Shown here piece by piece: positions 49,531 to 61,869 of a DNA stretch of 64,000 nucleotides. Position numbers and translations under genes: made by a program. The notes under the pieces were generated by a model. The model saw nothing but the letters and a program-made list of their open reading frames with translations. It had not been told where the DNA came from and searched no databases. Origin of the DNA: Otis tarda (lineage: Eukaryota > Chordata > Aves > Otidiformes > Otididae); NCBI GenBank assembly GCA_026413225.1, contig CM048591.1, forward strand, positions 5,595,001 to 5,659,000. Direction: 5' to 3'. Position 1 is the first letter of the stretch. Each line of letters begins with the position of its first letter.

Positions 49531-50677
49531 AAATCTACCTGGACTTGTACAAAGCATGCGACACTGTCTCACACAACATCCTTGTCTCTAAACTGGAGAG
49601 ACATGGGTTTGATGGATGAATCACTCAGTGGATAACAAATTGTCTGGATGGTCACACTCAACGAGTTGTGGTCAACAGCTCAATGTCCAAGTGCAGATCA
49701 GTGACAAGTGGGGTTCCTCAGGGGTTTGTATTGGGACCAGCATTATCTAACATCTCTGTTGGTGACATGGACAGTGGAACAGAGTGCACCCTCAGCCCAG
49801 TTTGCCAGTGACACCAAGCTGTGTGGTGCCATCAGCACACTGGAGGGGAGGGATGCCATCCAGAGGGCCCTTGACAGGCTGGAGAGGTGGGTCGGTGAGA
49901 ACCTCATGCAGTTCAACCAGGCCAACTGCAAGGTCCTGTACATGGGTCAGCGCAATCCTAGGCACAAATGCAGGCTGGACAGAGAATGGGTTGAGAGCAG
50001 CTCTGAGGAGAAGGACTTGGGGAGGGCTACAGGTGGATGAGAATCTCAACATAAGCCAGCAATGTGCACTTGAAAGAAGCTGCATCGAAAGAAGCGTGGC
50101 CAGCAGGTCAAGAGAGGTGATTCTGCCCCTCTGCTCTGGTGAGACCTTACCTGGAAAACTGCATCCAACTCTGGAGCTCCCAGCATAATAAGGACATGGA
50201 CCTGTTGGAGTGAGTCCAGAGGAGGCCACAAATATGATGAGAGGGCTGGAGCACCTCTTCTGTGAGGACAGGCTGAAAGAGTTGGGGCTGTTCAGCCTGG
50301 AGAAGAGAAGGCTCCAGGGAGACCTTATAGCAGCCTTCCAGTACCTAAAGGTGGCCTACAGGAAAGACAGGGAGAAACTCTTCAGCAAGGCCTGTTGTGA
50401 TAGGACAAGGGGTAATGGTTTTAAATTAGAAGGAGGTCAATTCAGACTTGATATTAGGAAATTTTTTTTTTTTACGCTGAGGGTGATGGAACACTGGCAC
50501 AGGTTGCCCAGAGAGGTGGTGGAAGCCCCATCCCTGGAAACATCCAAGGCCAGGTTGGATGGGGCTCTGAGCAACCTGATCTGGCTGAAGATGTCCCTGC
50601 TCCTTGCAGGACGGTAGGACTAGATGGCCTCTAAAGGTCCCTTCTAACCCAAATTATTCTATGATTTTATGATTCTA
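49531..50677 (+). mobile_element. CR1 LINE copy, RT C-terminal half to 3' end
   Basis: A 1.15-kb 5'-truncated CR1, nearly the same extent as the copy at 29974. ORF2 reads IYLDLYKACDTVSHNILVSK, then an in-frame TGA at 49617-49619 at the same codon as in the 29974 copy, [16 protein letters not shown], and a damaged catalytic box: TTTGCCAGTGAC at 49801-49812 gives FASD instead of FADD. A further TGA lies in TTGGAGTGAGTCC (50205-50217), with a 1-bp loss just after it. The T-run near 50462-50473 is 12 long. It ends TTCTATGATTTTATGATTCT. Clearly non-functional. Confidence 0.94.
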
Positions 50678-53600
50678 GAAATAAATGTAACCTAGGAATT
50701 CTTTTGATGTCCTAGTTGCTCTCACTCCTTTCTACAGTCCAGAAACAGATGTTGGATTGTATCTTCCATTATGCACAGTATTCTTCCTTTTGTTTGCAAA
50801 GGGAGGTGATGCCTCTTAAGTAACTGGTATAGTGATGCATGATGCTACAGCAAATACAAGAAAATGGGCAGACAACACACCTGACAGCAGCACACTATCT
50901 GCATCTTCTGCAGTTCCTGAACGTATTTTCCTTCAAAATACTCTTCTCTTTGCAATTCTTTGTGATTATAATGGTTTTTTTTTTTTAAACTGGAGCTATA
51001 GTTTAGCATGCTGAGATAAGCTGGAAACTTCATTTTTCTTCTGTTCACTTGGGAGACAGAATAGCTTCTACTGCAATTAGGCAAATTAGTGGTGAAAATT
51101 TCAATTAAACAAAAAAAACAACAGGTAAAACTCCAGGGTCAGGAACTGCCTGCAGAGTAGATTTCTGGAAGGATACACAGATTGCCTTGTTCTTATCCTC
51201 TTTTCCTGAATGTCTGTTCCCAGCTACTCTCAAACAGAGGATTATAGGCTAGAGTTTTAAGGTAGGCATTACTGGTCTGATTTAAAATGCTGGTTACAAG
51301 ACAATAAGGAGCTGAACAAAATTTCACAATGGATCAATAAACCTCTTTTCCTAGATTTTTTTTTCCTTGAAGATGTCTTAGACAAGTACTAAGTGGCATT
51401 GGCCAAATGATGTCTTGTCATGGGAAAAATTCCTAAGTGACAACAGAACCTGTCTTCAGAAGAGTCACTCAGTCCTAGGTGTTTGCATGCATCTGTCTAC
51501 ATCGTAATGGTCTCAAAACAAATAATCTTCATCGTTAACCCTAAGGATATAGGTCTTAGTACCTTTGTACCATGAGCCTCAAAATCAGGTCATAGTGAAT
51601 TACAGTGATATTTAATACCTTTTTTTCAAGTTGCAGCTGATGAAATTCAGATCTTTTAACAGTGCTCTCAATACCATGGAAATCCTGAAATCAAATGCTA
51701 AGTAAAATGTATCAGCTTGTATCAGGTTGAATTTTTTCAATCTTTTTACAGAGAAGAGCCTGGACCTATGCCAGACCATCACCTCAATAATCCAAGGAAA
51801 AACAAAAAGGCCTTTTAAGTTAAAAAGCAGATTTGTAAGTAAAAATCACAGCTAATAAGTGCTTGGCTCATAATTTTTCGATGGTACTAGCTGGCAATAG
51901 TTTCCCTAGAAAATGAGATAACTGGAGATCTGCATCATAGATCAGGATATTTTGTCTTCCTCTTCATGTAGGTACATATCAGAGTGTTCTAAATACTTTT
52001 GCAAGCGTTGATGGAGTGAAACAGACAACATTTAATTGGAACATCAAAAATTGAAGTAGCATGCCAAATTGCTGGTTAGGTAGCTAACTTTCTATTGGGT
52101 TTTCACTAAAGAATGTACTGATTTATGACCAGGGTGATGGTAAAAGTTCCTCTCTGCAGCATGAGGGCACCCGCATTTCTCAATGAGTTTGACAAAGAGC
52201 ATCGTGCTCAGTATTTTACATAAGGTAAATGTACCTTTACATAAGGTAAAGGTACGCCACAAGGTTGGTGCTTTAGGCTTATCTTCACAGCTCCTCCCCT
52301 TCTTGTGCACTGTGCAGAATTTGGGCAGATATTAATGCAGAGAGAAAAAGATGGCATAGGGCTCAGGGTTTGTATCACATCTCGTAATCCTTCTCTCCTC
52401 GCAATATGTTCAATATGTTTAATTACCTTTCCTGCTGTCAGAATATCTGTGAATGGATAGTGAGACATTTTACATGTATTAATTACACACATGATTTAAT
52501 TCACACCCAGTACATCTAATATGCATTTAAAGGTATATTAATATGCATTATATTATTGATTATAGTTCAGCATGCCGTTCAGCACAAAGTACTGAAAGTA
52601 CAGCACCAGAGTCCTTGGCTAACCACGGATTTACAGTTTCCCTTTTATTCTCTGTTTGCATTTTCTACAAATAATTTGCACAGCATTTTGAATCTGTGCT
52701 TTGATTATAAGTGCTTATCTCCATAATGTGTAACGTCTAAGCTATGAGAGGTTATTTAAATTAGTCGTATAATGCAGGGAGAAGGGTTTATTTGTTTTGG
52801 GAAATGTTGGACCAGTTTTATCTAGATTCACCTACTTAACTTTAAGGACTTATATAGTAAACTTCCAGCTTGTCTATATGGTAAAAGATTTTTATCACCT
52901 TTAAGGGATATTTGGCCTGATTAAGACCTCAGTTAGCCTCCAGATTTATCATACTATTCCAGTATATGAAATATAGAATGAAGAGCAACTCAGCTTATAA
53001 CATTCTGGTATGCTGCGTTGAAGTGGGATGAATATGTGTCTTTCAAGACAAATCTTTACACTTCGATGACACTGAAAACTTTTTTCAAGAACATTTCTAA
53101 ACAAATACATGTGGAGGGTATTCATACTTAAGGAGAATTAATTCTGATGGAGACAGATATAACAAAATTAATTTATTAAGAATTATAACAAATATTTGCA
53201 GAAATTTCCTGCACAGTTTCCTAAGTTTGGGGTCTAATAGCAGGAAGTAAAAAATATTTTAATAAACTCATTTTTCTCCATTCTTTGCCATGTGAAATTT
53301 TTCTTCACATATTTCTTTCCACATCAGCTTGCTCATCTATTTTTAAACATCGTTTCAGCATGTCTTTTCATCATTACTTAAACCTACTAATTTCTTTTTT
53401 CCTCAGGGATATATGGATATATTTTAACTCTGTAAACTATTTGGGGAGCAACTTTGTGTGAAATACCATATAGAAGAATTAATATTGTTACCATTAGGCA
53501 GCCACTTCCTGGGCTGAACTTCTAATTAAGTTATTCTTGGTTCCTGCAGGGGAATACTAACCATATGTTTCTAGGGATACCGGGGTTAATTGTCTGCCTA

Positions 53601-55560
53601 GACTATAGGGACTGCATTTCTTTAACTAGCACATATTGCTGAAATAGAATACATGGAGCTGTCTGGAACAGAATATAATTTTACAAATAAGTGCTATGTT
53701 CAAAGTATCTTCTTGGACATTGACACATAGGTGGAGGAAGATTTGGGCAGCAGAAGAACGAGGTCCCCAGCAGAACAGTTAACACAAGGGAAAAAGGACA
53801 GGCGGAGCAAAGTATAGTTCACCTTAATAGAGTTTTTTGAGTCATTGGTAGTTGTAGTTGTTCATACACAAGTTAACATGGTACAACAGGTACTACATGA
53901 AATGGGAGACCGAGGAGACAATATTGGGTTTGGACATTGGTTCACAGTCATCCAAATAAGAATGAACAACCCTGTGCAATCTTTTCATGATGCAGAATTA
54001 GTCAAAGTGTACTTAAATAAGACATTTCTTAGTCAGCAACAGAAACTCTTTCTGCAGATGCACACAGAGCAGTCTTTTGTACATGGCTAAGATAGTTAGG
54101 AGATACTGTATATGTAGCATAAGATAACATATAGTGATGGATCACGCATGTGCTTATGTAGTCACACAGGACCATGGACCAGCTGGATGTAAGAACTGAG
54201 ACAAGCTCTAGACTGAGAAGTCTCACCCAATCCAGCTGAAGATATTGGAAGGTAAGTGACTTCACCAACAAGAAAACAGCTAAACAGTTTGTCTGAGGGA
54301 TTTGATTCCCCATGTTAGCTTTACCTTGTGCAAATATGCCAGTAAATTTTTACTTTTTTTTTTTTCTTTTTTAAGAAAACGGCTTGTTTGTCTGTGAATG
54401 CCTGTGTAACATGGACATCAAAGCAGGCGAATGCTTACCTCAGCACTGCACGCTGCAGAAGAACAGCCCAAGGTGCTAGATGGCAAGAAGCTGACCCAAA
54501 TTTAAATCAAGGTTTCCTTCCTTCCTGTAACCCTTTAGCAAGCTGTCATCACACGTTACTGGAGATAGAGTACTACCACCACTACTGTGATTACATTGTG
54601 CTAATTGGCTTCAAGCAGCTTATGTGAATCTGTTCATATCATAGCTTAAAGTAAACTTCCAGCTCCTAGGGAGATGGTGATGTGTACAGTGAGAGCATTT
54701 TACTGAGCTAGCCTCAGCTTTTCTCTAAACATCAGAAAGCAACCGTGCAAAAGTTTAGCTTAGTCTCTATGTTGCTTCCGTTCCGACTTGCCCGGCATTG
54801 TTTTGAATGAGATCCTGTCTGACAGCAATCACAGAGCACGTCTTGATGTATGAATAGGACAGCTGCTGTTAGATCAGCCAAAGAATAACCCACCCTGAAT
54901 CCCCTTCTGGACAGCTGTGTTCCAGCTGTGAAGAACGGGTGGCAAGCTGGGCTGGGTGTCAGACACTATTAAAACTGAAGTGCTGCTGCTGTGTTTGTTT
55001 CACACCCTGCGGGACTTTACCTCATCTATTTAAAAAATAAAAATGAATACATTAAATGAATTAGCAGCATGATGGCCAGCTCAGTAACCTGACAGAAGCA
55101 TTTTCCTCCACATGTTTCTGACCATTCGAAATGTAATGCAGAGAGTAAGCACCTCTAAAGTAATAAAATTCAATAACTGGCCAGCATGACTTTTTTTATT
55201 AGCTACTGGATAAAGCCTTTGGCCAAACACTTGTTTGTATATCCCATTTGTGCTTTTTACACAACTACAGTTCTGCTGCACTCCTACTACATTCTACTAC
55301 ACTTTCTTCTCTGCTTATGGATTTTTGGGTTGAACTACATCTCAGTTATTGAATAGTGCGACTGATTCCCAAAGGATGTAAAGCAGGGAAAAAGTCGATA
55401 AAAAGGTGATCTAAACATTCAGGATCTAGTTGTTATACACTACTTTTGCTTAGCCTATTGAGATATCGTTCGACTCTTTCTTTGGATGATTTGTATATTG
55501 CATCAAAGAAACAGGTTGGCAAGGCTGACTGTAGGTTACTTAATTTGTCGTTGTATTCAA
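50678..55560. other. 4.9-kb gene-free single-copy DNA
   Basis: No repeat family recognised. The 81-codon frame 53845-54090 and the 79-codon frame 54388-54627 show no known domain. A 21-bp tandem duplication lies at 52215-52255. 54760-55080 has the look of conserved non-coding DNA. Confidence 0.6.
52215..52255 (+). repeat. 21-bp unit duplicated in tandem
   Basis: TTTACATAAGGTAAATGTACC followed directly by TTTACATAAGGTAAAGGTAC. The unit can also pair with itself (GTACCTTTAC against GTAAAGGTAC). Confidence 0.9.
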
Positions 55561-56341
55561 TGTGCAAACCTCATGAAGTTCAACCAGGCCAAGTGTAAGG
55601 GGCCAGGCACAAATACAGGCTGGGCGGAGAATGGACTGAGAGCAGCCTTGAGGAGAAGGACTTGGGAGTGATGGTGGATGAGAAGCTCAACATGAGCCAG
55701 CAATGCACCCTTGCATCCCAGGAGGCCAGCTGCATCCTGGGCTGCATCAAGAGGAATGTGGCCAGCAGGTCAAGGGAGGTGATTCTCCCCCTCTACTGCG
55801 CTCTCCTGAGACCTGACCTGCGGTACTGCTTGCAGCTCTGGAGCCCCCAGCATAAGTAGGACTTGAACCAGTTGAAGTGAGTCCAGAGGAGGGCCACGAA
55901 GATGATAAAAGGGCTGGATCACCTCTCCTATGAGGACAGGCTGAGAGAGTGGGGGCTGTTCAGCCTGGAGAAGAGAAGGCTCCGGGGAGACCTTATAGCA
56001 GTCTTCTAGTGCCTAAAGGGGGCCTACAGGAAAGATGGGGAGACACTCTTCAGCAGGGCTGGTTGTGGATAGGGCTAGGGGTAATGGTTTCAAAATAGAG
56101 GAAGGTAGATTTAGACTAGATATTAGGATTTTTTTTTTTACACTGAGGGCGGTAGAACACTGGAACAGGTTGCCCAGAGAGGTAGTGGTTGCCCCCCATT
56201 CCTGGAAACATTCAAGGCCAGGTTGGACGGGGCTCTGAGCAACCTGATCTGGTTGGAGATGTCCCTGGGGCTCCTGGCAGGGGGGTTGGACTGGATGACC
56301 TTTAAAGGTCCCTTCCAACCCTAATGATTCTTATGATTCTA
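55561..56341 (+). mobile_element. CR1 LINE 3' fragment
   Basis: 5'-truncated within the ORF2 thumb region, starting at TGTGCAAACCTCATGAAGTT (homologous to 30330 in the longer copy). Landmarks: ACTTGGGAGTGATGGTGGAT, TGTGGCCAGCAGGTCAAGGG, GGGGCTGTTCAGCCTGGAGA and AACACTGGAACAGGTTGCCC. Ends CCCTTCCAACCCTAATGATT CTTATGATTCT. A short deletion has removed part of the GTCCTGCACCTGGG segment after CAAGTGTAAGG, and TGA occurs in AAGTGAGTCC. It carries an 11-T run at 56129-56139. Confidence 0.94.
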
Positions 56342-59300
56342 TAAGAAGTTATTTGCTTAATGTAGCAAAGTTTAGGGAACAGATTATTAAGTTCTTTAGT
56401 ATATTCTGTGGCACATTGTGTAAATTACTTTAACAGAAAAATAATTTTTTCAGAAGCAGATGCTTCTGATAGGTAATATGTTCAGAAATCTATGCATCAG
56501 AGCAAGAATTCTATTGGTTTTCAAACCAGTTTAGGTCTCTAATTGGTAAAAATTCAGATCAGAGTACTACTGGAGATAGAGCCATGATGGCATATGATAT
56601 TAGATTCTGTCCAGCTGTAACCTAGAGGTGTTGTTACAGCTCGGGTGGAGGTTACCACACACGCACCACATTGGCAGGATGGAGGTGTAAGCATTCTTCA
56701 TCTGTTCCAGTACAAAGACACCTCAGCCTTAGTATCAGTTTTAAAAAGCTTTTGGCACCTTAGTTATTTCAGACACAAGAAGAGAGAAGACAAATCAGTG
56801 TGAGTTATGTAAAGCAGATACAAGATTGTGATTTAATTAATGCACATTTTAGTCTGTGAAATGCTGTTTTAGTTAGAACTGTGTTTTGAATATATGAGAT
56901 CTTAATGCTGCTGAGAAGATCTGAAACAGTTGTTATCCATAAATGAATGGGATTTGTTGCATCTGCATCTTTAAAGTGGCTTTGAAATCTTTAAATGCAG
57001 TTTACAGAATCTTTGAAACTGTTTGAAAAAATTTCTTAGTGACTCAAAATACTAGTTAACTCACAGTTCAAAGCTTATTATCTCAAGACCTACAGTAAGC
57101 ATGCGGTATAAGAAACATGCTTATTTAGTAATAATTTCACTTACAACTGAATTGCAGCTATTTCTTCAGAATACAGAAACACAGGGAAAAAGAGAACAAT
57201 ATTCAGGCTAAATTTCAGTAACCCAAATTTGCTCAGTTCTTATACAGGTGATGCACTCTTTACTTATATGCCTGTATGCACTAAGCACTTAACTTCTCTT
57301 GCTTTTTATGCATTATAACAGAAGTGATTAAAACTGTACAACATCTTATGAGAATGAGTAAAAGAAATGTCATAACTAATCAGTAACTACATAACACTAA
57401 GCAAAATATAACCATCTGAAATGGAAAGCTAACAGGTCAGTCAAGATAATAGCCTTTAGCATCTCACACAAATAACTAATCACTGTCTTCTAATTCACCA
57501 GACATGCTTTTCCTTGCCCTCTTGATTCTCATCTGAGTATATATTTCTTAATATTTATTTAAAACTATCCCTCCTATAATATAGTACAGCACTTTCTGAT
57601 ATTCCCTAACCAATTAAGCATAATAATTGAATCCCTCTGCTGCCCTCCTTATGTTGTTAATATAAATTCATAATTATCTGACTCCCATCCCATCTAGTGA
57701 GCTTTGGATAAGACCATACGTGGTCTTTTCTGTTCTGCAACAGATCATTATTTTTTAGTAGTAGGATGGCTTTTTCTGTTTCAAAGTTCTTCTCTGGATA
57801 TGATCTTTAGGGATTTCACAGACTTTTTGTAACTGTTGTGTGAGACTCCTTATCCTTTTAAAATCCATAATAAATGCCTGTCAGATATTGCTGCAACAAG
57901 ATAACATATTGCCTCTGCATTGGGATCAATCAAACCCCAGGCCCTGAGATTCAATACGTCTTGTCTAAAAGATGTGAAATTTGCTGAATATATTAAGGGA
58001 GAAGTTTAAAGGCCTTGTGGACATAAATTAGGAAATCTAGCTGATACACATCGAGGATGCAAATTCTTCATGCGTGTTTTGCTAATGAGCTATGTGGTTG
58101 CTTAAAAAACACGTATATTTCCAGAAACAGAGGCAGAGCTGTGAAGGCCACACATAATTTTGCAAATTATAATGTATTCCTTTCCATAGCTGTAATTATG
58201 ACTTTGCTGGCATTTTCATCTATCAGTGCAGCAATCTCGTATGAATTCATGCTGCTTCAAGGCACTATTACTTGGTGCTGCATAGTTATTTGTACCATAT
58301 TTTGTGAAAAACGCAGCTAGATCAGATCTGGTTTGATTTTATCCTAGAACAAATGGCTTCTCCAGCTAAGAAAGAATTCCTCTATGGCTCTTCCCGGTCT
58401 TGCTATTGGATTATCATGACTTTTAAAAACAGTTTTCCAGGACATAGTTTCTCTATGGCAAAAAGGAAATGGATCACACCTATAGTCTATGTACCTTGAG
58501 TCGCTTACTTGCTGTAAGACTGGAATTAACCGTTTTCCCTTATCTTGAACTTTCTTTCCTCTTTCTCTTTCTCTCTTCTGTGTTTGATCTCATCTGCTTT
58601 TAAAGACAGGCAAAAAAACTTACCAGCAATTTAGTGTGGAGCAAGGAATCAAAGTGGAAGGTTAGCTAGAAAGAATCGGTTTGTTCTGCATAATGGTATG
58701 TATCGTTTGGATGCAAATTGTATGGCACTTGAACTGAATCACTGAAATGTGTATCTAGGCAGATATAGCCCCTGCTTTTAACCTTGACCCAGCAGTGCTT
58801 TTTCGAATCAACACTGACAGGATGATCATGGCTTGAATTACTCTGCCCAAAGTAAGGCAACACTAGCTCTGAGAGTCTAAAATCCCAGTTACCCTTTCAG
58901 TGGGCAATGTCAAACTCTTCTCAGAAAAAATCTCAGCTCAACTATGACCACATGAGACTGCTGCAAGTACAGAGGGACTACACTGTGATGACTGGAAATA
59001 GTGAGGTTAAACCATCTGCACCATGCATAGGCATGTGCATGAATCCCTGTGAAAAGGTGACGGTGGTTTTTCCCCCATGCAGTGAGCTGTACACACGGTA
59101 AAGATGGTCTACAAATTCAGATTCAAGTATAGACATGCATTGGGAGGTATTAACAAACTAAACTGCTACTCAGTGTGACTAAGGGCAGCAGCATACAGAC
59201 TCTTTCAATCTGCTTTTTGTAGGAGTCCTTTTTGGGTTATTTGAGGCATTTTTTTTTTTCATTTCTCAGACTGGATAATTTGTCTTTAAAAGGTGGCAGC

Positions 59301-59573
59301 AAAAATTCACTTCTGATATTCTTTGACAACAGTAGCTATAGAGAATAAAATTTGGGTCAAATCTGCCACCTTCATTTGTAAGGCTGATCTACTATTTTTA
59401 AAAAGTCTGTGGAATAACTTCATAGTTCACTGTCATGGGAGAAAACTTTGTTACTGGTTATGAAACTATTACATTAGATGACCAAAGCATGACATGATGG
59501 GGGGAACAGCCTTTAACATTTGCAATTAAACTCTATATTCTGAGCAGCTGGTGACCTCCACTGTTGAGGAATA

Positions 59574-59660
59574 TTCATGAATTCATAGATTTCAAAGCCA
59601 GAAGGGTCTGTTTCAGTAATTTGGTTCAAATGATTAGGTAACATTGGGCTGGGAGCATAA
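59574..59660 (-). mobile_element. Ancient CR1 3' tail, eroded
   Basis: GAATTCATAGATTTCAAAGC followed by CAGAAGGGTCTG resembles the antisense tail of an old CR1 type (TCATAGATTCTAAGGCCAGAAGGGACC). Only the tail is visible. Confidence 0.55.
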
Positions 59661-60257
59661 CCTGCTAAATGTTGCATCATGATCATAACTCTTGCAAGAA
59701 TTACAGAATGTTTTTCTGAAAATATCTAGAAGTTATTATATCAAGATTTAAAGTAGTGAATTGATATTTTTCTAAATTAATTATTCTAGTACTTAATTAC
59801 TGTATTTAAAATACACATCTCTGCAGTTTATTGGTTGTTCTGAACCTCATTGCCACAGGGATTGTCAAAAATTCCCCACAGGAATAATTAACACATTTCT
59901 CTCTGTGAACCTTTTATATTAAACTTTACATTTATTAGAGGAATATAACATAAATATTTATTCAATGACGGTCTCTGCAGAACATGCTATATTTCCTACT
60001 CTGCACACAGAACAACTACACTATCTAAGCTCTCTAGTCTGGATATTTAACCATTAAAGGTAAGGGCTATGATACTTTTATTAGTTTTCCATAGGTTTTT
60101 TTTTTAAGTTTATGAGAGTGTGTTTCACTTCCTGACCTTATATTAGAAGCTGTGTTTGTGTGAGTCAGTGTGCACATGTGAGGAACAGACAGAGAGGAAG
60201 GGGAAGTTTTTATGTATGTGTGGATAGATAGACACATTATGCACAACATGTGTAACT

Positions 60258-60332
60258 GCTTTGAGCAGAGAGTAAGACCATATGACTCTCAGTGGTCCCT
60301 TCGACTCTAGATCATTCTGTTGTTCTATGACT
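60258..60332 (+). mobile_element. Old CR1 3' tail fragment
   Basis: TTGAGCAGAGAG, then ATATGACTCTCAGTGGTCCC, TTCGACTCTAGATCATTCTG and TTCTATGACT match the last ~75 bp of a CR1 (TGACCTCCAGAGGTCCCTTCCAACC..GATTCTATGA). Short and diverged. Confidence 0.6.
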
Positions 60333-61869
60333 CAATCTATCCATCAGTAACAGAATTTCTGAGTGTTTCACATACAGCCAGAAACAGATATTCACTACAG
60401 CTCTATCAGATGTATCAGTACTTATACTTATATGGAGTTCAAAACGTAAAAATGAGATAGACATTTACCATTTAGTGTTACAGCATGGTGTTACCAGTTG
60501 ACTTTGACAAAGAATCATAGAAAGGGGAGCGGTTTCTTTACTCTTTTAAACTTTATGAGTGAACCTTTATCTTCCACACAAAAATTTGAAATTAATTTGC
60601 TATAGACATACATGCTTTGCTTTCCAAATACTATTGCTGGAAGCAGAAGAAAATAAATATTTAATATGTATCTGTTGGTCCTAAACTAATTAAATAGGAG
60701 TAGTTTGTTCAGGTTCTAAGTGTTTGAAGAGATATGGCATCATACATTACCAGTAGCATCACAGTGACTGTCTGATGCACGATTTTTCCCTCAGTCTGAT
60801 ATCAATTGCCCTTGGCTCTGCAAAAAAGCTGATCCTTATAAGGTACAAAAGATATTGTGTCTCACTTTTAAAAGACTGGAATGTTGACATGTCAGAAATT
60901 GCTTTATAAGAGTGTCTTCCTTATAAGATTTATGACAAACCTTAAAAATATTACTTCAAATAGGGAAAACATATCTTTTTACAAATGTAAATATAGATAT
61001 GTGAGTGAAAAGATAAGGGGATTGCTAAGAAGAATCTGCGGGAAGAGGTTCACTGAAAAGGTATTTTACATAGTGTGTATCTGTATGCATTTTTTCCTTC
61101 ACTGTTTGTTGATAGTTTATTCTTGTGTATCATTAAACAATACTGTTCTAGCTTAGATCAACTGGAAGGCATGCAAAATACAATTACAATATTAAGGTAA
61201 ATAAAACTTTAGATGCTTCATTTCAATTTTTTAAAAAATTAATATGAACAGTTAAATAAAAAGAACAGAAAAAAATTAAAAAACATTCACAAGTCATTTA
61301 TTTTAGGAAATCATTGGATGAATTAGAATTTAAATAAAGACTGTGAGATTTACCCTGGTATAATAGTGTGAAATTAAGAGATAATCTTACCTATGTGTTA
61401 CCAATAGACAATATATTCCATTACATAGACAATAAGATTTACTTGTTGACTACGCAATTAAAATGCAAACATTCAGGTCAAAATACTAGAAGTTTCCAAT
61501 TTTGACTGAAGCACTATACGATACTCTTGATGCTGTTGTTAACAATAATTCACATGGAAAGGTACCATGGATTTCCCTACCGACTTGTGCCATCCTGAAA
61601 CTGGGCTTTATGTATCTAAACTGCTGTGTTGAAGCTCTAACACAATACATATTGATGAGAGTCTTTAGCTGCTCCAAGGAGCTCTATTTGATCTATGCTA
61701 GTGCCCACTTTAGCCAACCTTGTGGAGCAATTATTCCAAATAATATGTTATCCTGGATCTCTTTTTAATTTTCTTCACCTCCGTGACTTGCGAATTTGAT
61801 TTCCAATACATTCTTCACTTAACTAAGTGTGAGAATTAAATACTAAGTGGGATTATATCCATGCTGACA

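Larger units (their letters stand above)
56342..61869. other. 5.5-kb gene-free single-copy DNA
   Basis: Mostly unrecognised AT-rich sequence with two eroded CR1 tails (59574, 60258). The 87-codon frame 58057-58320 has two hydrophobic stretches but no family resemblance. The segment around it, rich in ATTA and TAAT cores, is more plausibly regulatory than coding. Confidence 0.6.

Noticed and set aside
53845-54090. 81-codon frame as a small protein
   Set aside because: No known family resemblance and no surrounding gene structure; conservation would be needed to revive it.
1-56341. TGA in GGAGTGAGTCC, seen in four CR1 copies, as a subfamily marker
   Set aside because: The ancestral codon there is most likely CGA, so repeated CpG decay explains the pattern without shared descent.
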